This document shows positions 58,986 through 64,000 of a stretch of 64,000 nucleotides of DNA, one piece after another. A program made the position numbers and the translations under genes. Numbering within the stretch: the stretch's first letter is position 1; each line of letters opens with the position of its first letter. This DNA comes from Clostridia bacterium (GTDB lineage: Bacteria; Bacillota; Clostridia; Christensenellales; Aristaeellaceae): the NCBI GenBank assembly GCA_017550745.1, contig JAFZOG010000031.1:59080-123079 (forward strand), given 5' to 3'. The notes under the pieces are model-generated. The model saw nothing but the letters and a program-made list of their open reading frames with translations, searched no databases and was not told the DNA's origin.

Positions 58986-61133
58986 ATGATCGTGGTGGTA
59001 GCGGAAAAGCCCAGCGTGGGGCGGGATATCGCCCGGGTGCTGGGCTGCCGGGAAAAAGGCGAAGGGTTTTTAAAGGGAGAAGACTATCTGGTCACCTGGG
59101 CGGTGGGCCATCTGGTCACGCTCTGCGAGCCGGATGAGATCGACGAAAAATACAAAAAATGGCGGATGGAGGACCTGCCCATCCTGCCGGAATCGATACC
59201 CACCAAGGTCATCTCCAAAACCAAATCCCAGTTCAGCGTGATTAAAAAGCTCATCAACGGCAAGGACACCGAAAAGCTCATCTGCGCCACCGACGCCGGG
59301 CGGGAGGGAGAGCTGATCTTCCGCCTGATTTACAGCCAGGCCAAATGCAAAAAGCCGGTGGACAGGCTGTGGATTTCCTCCATGACCGACGAAGCCATCA
59401 GGGAGGGCTTCGCCGCTCTGAAACCCGCCCGGGAATACGACGGCCTGTACCGCAGCGCCACCTGCCGCTCAGAGGCGGACTGGCTGGTGGGCATGAACGC
59501 CAGCCGGGCTTTTACCCTGCGGTTTGACGCGCTTTTGTCCATCGGCCGGGTTCAGACGCCTACGCTGGCTATCTTGGTCAAGCGCTACCATGAAATCGCC
59601 GGGTTCAAGCCGGAGGATTATTTCACCGTCACCGCCGATTTCGGCGATTATTCCGGCCAATGGTTTGATCCCAAAGCCCAGGACGAAAAGAAGGCCAGCC
59701 GCATCCCCACGAAGGAGCAGGCGGATGAAATCGCCAAAGCGGTTAAAGGAAAGCCCGCGCGGGTGCAGAGCGTCACCGCCGAGGCGAAAAAGGAACTGCC
59801 CCCGCAATTGTACGACCTGACCTCCCTCCAGCGGGAGGCCAACCGCAAGCTGGGCTTCACCGCTGACAAGACGCTGAAAACCGCCCAGGAATTATATGAA
59901 AAATGGAAAGCCATCACCTATCCGCGCACGGACAGCCGTTACCTCCCTATGGACATGATCGGCAGAACCGTCCAAACCCTTCATAAGCTGCCGCAGCAGT
60001 ACCGCGGCTATGCGGAGAACATCCCCTGGAAGGACGGCGGCAAGCTGCCCATATCTCCGCGGATATTCAACAACGAAAAGATTTCCGACCACCACGCCAT
60101 CATCCCCACGCCCCAGACCGCGCCTGTGGACAAGCTGCCCGCTGACGCGCAGAAGCTGTTCGACATGATCGCCCGGCGGCTGATCGCGGTGTTTTATCCC
60201 GCCCATGAGTACGACGCCATTCAGGTGATCACGGAAAGCCAGGGACACCTGTTCAAAACCGCGGGCCGCACGGTGCGGGTAAACGGCTGGAAGGACGTAT
60301 ACCCCTCCGACAGGGAGGAACAGCCCGCCCTGCCCGCCTTGCAGGAGGGGGACGGGCGCACCGTGGGCAAGGCGGCCGTAAAGAAGGAGACCACCAAACC
60401 CCCGGCCCCGCACACCGACGCCTCCCTCCTGGCCGCCATGGAAAACGCAGGCAGGGAGCTGGAGGACGAAAAGCTGCGGGAGCAGATGAAGGGCAGCGGC
60501 CTGGGCACCCCCGCCACCCGCGCCGCCATCATCGAGCGGCTCATTCAGGTGGGCTACGCTTCCCGCCGAGGCCGCGCCATCAGCGCCACGGAAAAGGGCG
60601 TGAGCCTCATCGCCATCGCGCCGGAGGAAATCGCTTCCCCGGAAACCACCGGCAAATGGGAGCTGGCCCTGGACGAAATCGCCAGGAACCAGCGGGACAC
60701 CCGGCGGTTCATGGAGGGGATCCGGCGCCTTTCCACCTTCCTGGTGGACTACGCCCGGGACACGAAAAACGAAGCCTCCTTCCCCGAGGAAATGCGGCGG
60801 GGGAAGAAAGGCGCTGCCAAACGGAAAAGCGCCGCCGTCCAGGCCGTCGCGGGCGTTAAGTGCCCCCTCTGCGGCAGGGATGTTCAGGAAAACACGAAAG
60901 CCTTCGGCTGCTCCGGCTGGCGGGAGGGCTGCCATTTTACCCTTTGGAAGGACGGCCTCAGGCGCGGCGGCGGGCCGATGCTGAATGAAAAGCTGGTCAG
61001 GCTGCTGCTGGAAAAAGGCGAGGTCAAAGGCTCCACCGGCGTCATCGCCTTCAGGGACGGGCAATTGGCCTTCACGCCCAACGGGCAAACCGAGCCCCAG
61101 GCCAGTATGCGCATCACATATGAGAAAAAATGA
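58986..61133 (+). CDS. topB: DNA topoisomerase III
   Basis: A 715-residue type IA topoisomerase. TOPRIM domain at the N-terminus (VVAEKPSVGRDIARVLG; TDAGREGELIFR), catalytic Y312 in TYPRTDSRYLP, IGRVQTPTLAIL, and a C-terminal zinc-finger-like part (CPLCGRDVQENTKAFGC...C). It decatenates and relaxes DNA by single-strand passage. Possible weak promoter TAAAAT at 58955. Firmicutes often carry TopB on mobile elements, but the flanks here look chromosomal. Confidence 0.94.
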   Translation: MIVVVAEKPSVGRDIARVLGCREKGEGFLKGEDYLVTWAVGHLVTLCEPDEIDEKYKKWRMEDLPILPESIPTKVISKTKSQFSVIKKLINGKDTEKLICATDAGREGELIFRLIYSQAKCKKPVDRLWISSMTDEAIREGFAALKPAREYDGLYRSATCRSEADWLVGMNASRAFTLRFDALLSIGRVQTPTLAILVKRYHEIAGFKPEDYFTVTADFGDYSGQWFDPKAQDEKKASRIPTKEQADEIAKAVKGKPARVQSVTAEAKKELPPQLYDLTSLQREANRKLGFTADKTLKTAQELYEKWKAITYPRTDSRYLPMDMIGRTVQTLHKLPQQYRGYAENIPWKDGGKLPISPRIFNNEKISDHHAIIPTPQTAPVDKLPADAQKLFDMIARRLIAVFYPAHEYDAIQVITESQGHLFKTAGRTVRVNGWKDVYPSDREEQPALPALQEGDGRTVGKAAVKKETTKPPAPHTDASLLAAMENAGRELEDEKLREQMKGSGLGTPATRAAIIERLIQVGYASRRGRAISATEKGVSLIAIAPEEIASPETTGKWELALDEIARNQRDTRRFMEGIRRLSTFLVDYARDTKNEASFPEEMRRGKKGAAKRKSAAVQAVAGVKCPLCGRDVQENTKAFGCSGWREGCHFTLWKDGLRRGGGPMLNEKLVRLLLEKGEVKGSTGVIAFRDGQLAFTPNGQTEPQASMRITYEKK

Positions 61134-61280
61134 TATAAAACAGAGGAAACTGTTCCCGTATTCTCATGATTTTCTAATGATTTTCCCCCTGTTCTTATCA
61201 TTTTTCCGGTTTATTCTATAACCGTTCCAAGGGGAACAGAAAAAAAAGAAAGCGGCGGCAACGCCAAGGAGGAAATAAAG

Positions 61281-61817
61281 ATGGATCATTTTGAAATGGT
61301 AGAAAAGCTGCGCACGAAGGCGAACGTATCCTACGAAGAAGCGAAGGCCGCCCTGGAAGCCAGCGACTGGGACATCCTGGACGCGCTGGTGCTGCTGGAA
61401 AACGAAGGCAAGGTCAACGGTGAAATGAAGGCCGAATACACCACCCAGGAAAAGGCCGAAACCAGGAGCGCCGGCGCAGCCGGCGAAGCGAAGGCCAGCT
61501 TCTCCGACGGGCTGGGCAAGCTGTGGGCCTGGATCAAGAAGCTGTTCAACCTGGGCAACACCAACCAGTTCATTATCCGCCGCCATGAAGAAGAGCTGAT
61601 CGCCATGCCCATCACCGTGATGGCCATCCTGATGATCGTGTTCTGGCCCTTCTCCCTGATCGTGCTGTTCGTGGGCCTGTTCCTGGGCGCCAGGTATTCC
61701 TTCCGCGGCCCGAACATCAACAGCAGCGTCAACGATGTGATGGACAAGGCGCAGAACAAGGCCGCCTCCGTGGTGGAAATCCACGTGGAGAAGAACGGCG
61801 AAAACAAGGTGGAGTGA
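61281..61817 (+). CDS. DUF4342 membrane protein with UBA-like N-terminus
   Basis: A 178-residue protein. Residues about 1-45 form a UBA/TS-N-like helical domain (VEKLRTKANVSYEEAKAALEASDWDILDALVLLE), and a DUF4342 domain follows with one or two membrane segments (AMPITVMAILMIVFWPFSLIVLFVGLFLGA) and a polar tail. Function is unknown; the family is common in clostridia. AAGGAGGAAAT precedes the ATG. Confidence 0.82.
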   Translation: MDHFEMVEKLRTKANVSYEEAKAALEASDWDILDALVLLENEGKVNGEMKAEYTTQEKAETRSAGAAGEAKASFSDGLGKLWAWIKKLFNLGNTNQFIIRRHEEELIAMPITVMAILMIVFWPFSLIVLFVGLFLGARYSFRGPNINSSVNDVMDKAQNKAASVVEIHVEKNGENKVE

Positions 61818-61821
61818 TTAA

Positions 61822-61922
61822 AGGGATTAGGGATTAGGAGCGTTCCGAATGCCGTCACCTCGCAGAGAAATGCGTCACCGGAACAAATGCCCTTATTCCC
61901 TAATCCCTATTCCCTAATCCCT
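61822..61922. repeat. GGGATTA heptad inverted-repeat element
   Basis: AGGGATTAGGGATTAGG at the left and CCCTAATCCCT...CCCTAATCCCT at the right flank about 50 bases that contain a GTTCCG/CGGAAC stem. It matches the heptads at 12148-12196. It lies in the gap between DUF4342 and the response regulator. Confidence 0.75.
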
Positions 61923-61949
61923 ATAACAAAACAACAAGGGGGCAAACCC

Positions 61950-62633
61950 ATGACCCGCATCCTGCTGGTGGAGGACGAAGAAAAGCTGGCCCGGTTCGTA
62001 GAGCTGGAACTGACCCACGAGGGCTATCAGGTGGAGAAAGCATTTGACGGGCGTACCGGCCTGGACATGGCGGAAAAGGGCGGGTACGACCTGCTGCTGC
62101 TGGACATCATGCTGCCGGGGCTCAACGGCCTGGAGGTACTGCGCCGCCTGCGGAAAAGCGAAAACAACCTGCCGGTTATCATGCTCACCGCCCGGGACGC
62201 GGTGATGGACAAGGTGACGGGCCTGGACATGGGCGCGGACGATTACGTCACCAAGCCCTTTTCCATCGAGGAGCTTCTTGCCCGCATCCGCGCTGCCCTG
62301 CGCAAGCAGACCGCCCAGAAAAAAGAGGAGGATCTGCTTTCCTGCGCCGATCTGAGCGTGGATGTTTCCCGCCACCGGGTCACCCGCGGTGGAAAAGAAA
62401 TCGAGCTGACGGGCCGGGAATTTTCGCTGCTCCAGTTTTTTATGGAAAACAAAACCATCGTCCTCTCCCGGGACCAGCTTTTGGAAAAGGTGTGGGGCTA
62501 CGATTATCTGGGTGAAACCAACGTGGTGGACGTATACGTGCGCTATCTGCGCGGCAAGATCGACGAGGGCTTTGAGCCCAAATTGCTGCAGACCGTGCGC
62601 GGGGTCGGCTACGTGCTGAGGGACGACGCATGA
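61950..62633 (+). CDS. OmpR/PhoB-family response regulator
   Basis: A 227-residue two-domain regulator. Receiver domain about 1-118 with acidic pocket E8/D9/E10, phospho-acceptor D52 (LLLLDIMLPGLNG) and K102 (YVTKPF). Winged helix about 128-225 (ELTGREFSLLQFFMENKTIVLSRDQLLEKVWGYDY, TVRGVGYVLR). ATG 61950 has AAGGGGG upstream. Overlaps the kinase start by four bases. Confidence 0.95.
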   Translation: MTRILLVEDEEKLARFVELELTHEGYQVEKAFDGRTGLDMAEKGGYDLLLLDIMLPGLNGLEVLRRLRKSENNLPVIMLTARDAVMDKVTGLDMGADDYVTKPFSIEELLARIRAALRKQTAQKKEEDLLSCADLSVDVSRHRVTRGGKEIELTGREFSLLQFFMENKTIVLSRDQLLEKVWGYDYLGETNVVDVYVRYLRGKIDEGFEPKLLQTVRGVGYVLRDDA

Positions 62634-63769
62634 AAGACGAAAAAAGAGTTTCCTCCATCGCCAAGCGCATCAACGCTTATTGGACGCGGCGCACGCTGCT
62701 GCTGATGGGCCTGCTTGACGCGGTTCTGGGCACGATGATCGCGGCAAGCTGGATCACCGTGCGGGCGGAAATCTTCTGGCCCTGCCTGACAGGGGCGGAG
62801 GTGGTGCTGGCGCTGCTGCAATTCCGGGTGGGAAAGGACAAGGCCAAGCGCCTGATGGAGCCGCTGGAGCGCATCGCCCTGACCGCCCAGGAGCTGAGCC
62901 AGACCCGGTTTGACCCGGAAAAGCTGCACCATTTGGAGGATGCCATCGGCACGGTGATCCCCCTCTCCCCCGACGCCCATGTCATCACCGGCGAAAAGGA
63001 GCTGCAGGGGCTGGAGCAGGCCATCAACGACCTGCTGAACCGCACCCAGGAATCCTACCGGGAGCAGACCCGCTTCGTATCCGACGCCTCCCATGAGCTG
63101 CGCACCCCCATCGCCGTCATCCAGGGCTACGCCGACATGCTCCAGCGCTGGGGCAAGTCGGATGAAAAGGTGCTGGAGGAAGGCATCACCGCCATCCAGA
63201 CCGAGTCCGGCCACATGAAAAAGCTGGTGGAGCAATTGCTGTTCCTGGCCCGGGGAGACAACGGACGCAATCAGTTGGTGTTTGAGGAATTTGATTTGTC
63301 CCAGATGATCTCCGAGGTATTTGAGGAATCCCGGATGATCCATCCCGACCGCTCCTGGCGCCTGGACGCGCCGGAGCCCGTCACGGTCTATGGCGACGCC
63401 GCCATGCTCAAGCAGACCGCCCGCATCCTCACTGACAACGCGGTGAAATACACAGGTCCCGGCACGCTCATCTCCCTCCGCACCCGTTACAAGGACGGTT
63501 CCCCCTGCTTTGAAGTGCAGGACAACGGCATCGGCATCAAGCAGGAGGATCTGGAGCATATCTTCGACCGCTTTTTCCGCTCCGATCCCGCCCGCACCCG
63601 CGCCACCGGCGGCACCGGCCTGGGCCTGAGCATCGCCAAATGGATCGTGGAACGCCACAAGGGTTACTTCGACGTGTATTCCCGCGAGGAAATCGGCACC
63701 CGGATCGGCGTGATCCTGCCCAATCGAGGGGATACGCCCTTAAAGAATGTTACACAAACGCAAGGCTGA
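62630..63769 (+). CDS. sensor histidine kinase, partner of the OmpR-type regulator
   Basis: A 379-residue kinase with two membrane segments (about 22-43, 50-66) separated by only a few residues, HAMP-like linker, HisKA with H155 (SDASHELRTP), and HATPase_c (TDNAVKYTGPG, DNGIGIKQEDL, GGTGLGLSIA). The tiny external loop suggests it senses within the membrane. Translationally coupled to the regulator (ATGA overlap). The signal is unknown. Confidence 0.94.
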   Translation: MKDEKRVSSIAKRINAYWTRRTLLLMGLLDAVLGTMIAASWITVRAEIFWPCLTGAEVVLALLQFRVGKDKAKRLMEPLERIALTAQELSQTRFDPEKLHHLEDAIGTVIPLSPDAHVITGEKELQGLEQAINDLLNRTQESYREQTRFVSDASHELRTPIAVIQGYADMLQRWGKSDEKVLEEGITAIQTESGHMKKLVEQLLFLARGDNGRNQLVFEEFDLSQMISEVFEESRMIHPDRSWRLDAPEPVTVYGDAAMLKQTARILTDNAVKYTGPGTLISLRTRYKDGSPCFEVQDNGIGIKQEDLEHIFDRFFRSDPARTRATGGTGLGLSIAKWIVERHKGYFDVYSREEIGTRIGVILPNRGDTPLKNVTQTQG

Positions 63770-63790
63770 AAACAAAGCGAAAAAAAATAG

Positions 63791-63819
63791 TTGACAAGCT
63801 CCCGTTTGTTTGCTATAAT
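63791..63819 (+). promoter_or_regulatory. tRNA cluster promoter
   Basis: Perfect TTGACA, 17-bp spacer, perfect TATAAT with TGC extension, 42 bp before tRNA-Gln. Confidence 0.9.
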
Positions 63820-63860
63820 ACCTTCTGCGGTTGAGAGTTCATCGCTTGACCGCATGGCAA

Positions 63861-63934
63861 TGGGGAATGGTGTAACGGCAGCACCTACGACTCTGACTCG
63901 TATTGTCAAGGTTCAAATCCTTGTTCCCCAGCCA
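63861..63934 (+). tRNA. tRNA-Gln (anticodon CTG)
   Basis: Full cloverleaf: acceptor TGGGGAA/TTCCCCA, anticodon loop CTCTGAC within a TACGA/TCGTA stem giving anticodon CTG, T-loop GTTCAAATC, discriminator G and encoded CCA. Confidence 0.95.
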
Positions 63935-63937
63935 TTT

Positions 63938-64000
63938 GCCTCCATTGTCTAGAGGCCTAGGACGCCGCCCTCTCAAGGCGGAAACATGGGTTCGAATCCC
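63938..64000 (+). tRNA. tRNA-Glu (anticodon CTC), 3' end cut by window
   Basis: Starts GCCTCCATTGTCTAGAGGCC, with anticodon stem CCGCC/GGCGG around loop CTCTCAA (anticodon CTC), and GGTTCGAATCCC T-arm at the window edge. The acceptor 3' strand lies outside. Confidence 0.92.

Noticed and set aside
58986-61133. topB as sign of an integrative element
   Set aside because: No relaxase, integrase, conjugation or attachment-site features were seen on either side.

Overview
The window is 64 kb of GC-rich chromosome from an anaerobic Firmicute. Strong sigma-A-type promoters (TTGACA/TATAAT, 17-bp spacers), AGGAGG ribosome binding sites, GTG and TTG starts, the clostridial small families DUF4250 and DUF4177, AzlCD, a YlmH-type S4 protein and plant-fibre catabolism fit a gut or rumen clostridium. 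A Christensenellales-type lineage is my inference from the GC content and from solute-binding proteins without a lipobox; it is not proven. No transposase, phage gene or CRISPR array was seen.

Layout. 1-4.1 kb: sugar kinase (cut at the window edge), methyltransferase, araD, DUF4250, tmcAL. 4.2-8.7 kb (minus): operon of HAD phosphomutase-like protein, GH130 phosphorylase, Dabb protein, SGNH esterase and AAA ATPase. 8.8-10.5 kb (minus): HTH regulator, cysK, small basic protein. 10.6-14.1 kb: the most unusual region. Three copies of one promoter box drive a 78-aa basic protein and two related long noncoding segments, the second leading into a Ro60-like DUF2828/vWA protein. 14.1-16.9 kb: ylmH, Nudix-DUF1653, M42 peptidase. 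17.0-22.5 kb: complete oligopeptide-type ABC importer. 22.7-30.3 kb: TrkA-C membrane protein, MFS exporter, a decayed NRPS-like adenylation gene, M20 amidohydrolase and a secreted papain-like protease.

30.3-38.6 kb: ArsR-type regulator, GH2 enzyme, sugar ABC importer and secreted GH43, which look like one hemicellulose-oligosaccharide locus. 38.7-40.8 kb: small protein, membrane-anchored hydrolase, D-cysteine desulfhydrase-like enzyme. 40.8-45.3 kb (minus): uxaC-uxaB-uxaA for galacturonate/glucuronate. 45.4-47.1 kb: azlCD and an HTH protein. 47.1-54.6 kb (minus): pectin-oligosaccharide genes (GH105, GH28, kduI, DUF4177, gluconate 5-dehydrogenase type SDR) plus GH3 and a TIM-barrel sugar isomerase. 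Pectin fragments trimmed by GH28/GH105 would feed KduI and the SDR (unsaturated uronates) and UxaCBA (galacturonate), both converging on 2-keto-3-deoxygluconate; the kinase and aldolase for that product are not in the window.

54.9-64 kb: E2-like acyltransferase homologue without its catalytic residues, hybrid histidine kinase, split chromate-transporter pair, topB, DUF4342 protein, OmpR/HK two-component pair, and a tRNA-Gln/tRNA-Glu cluster cut by the window end.

The best candidate for an undescribed system is the noncoding pair plus DUF2828 gene at 10.6-14.1 kb. Bacterial Ro-type proteins bind Y-type RNAs encoded beside them, and here about 1.5 kb of non-coding, hairpin-rich, internally duplicated sequence with its own promoters lies directly upstream of a Ro-like protein.
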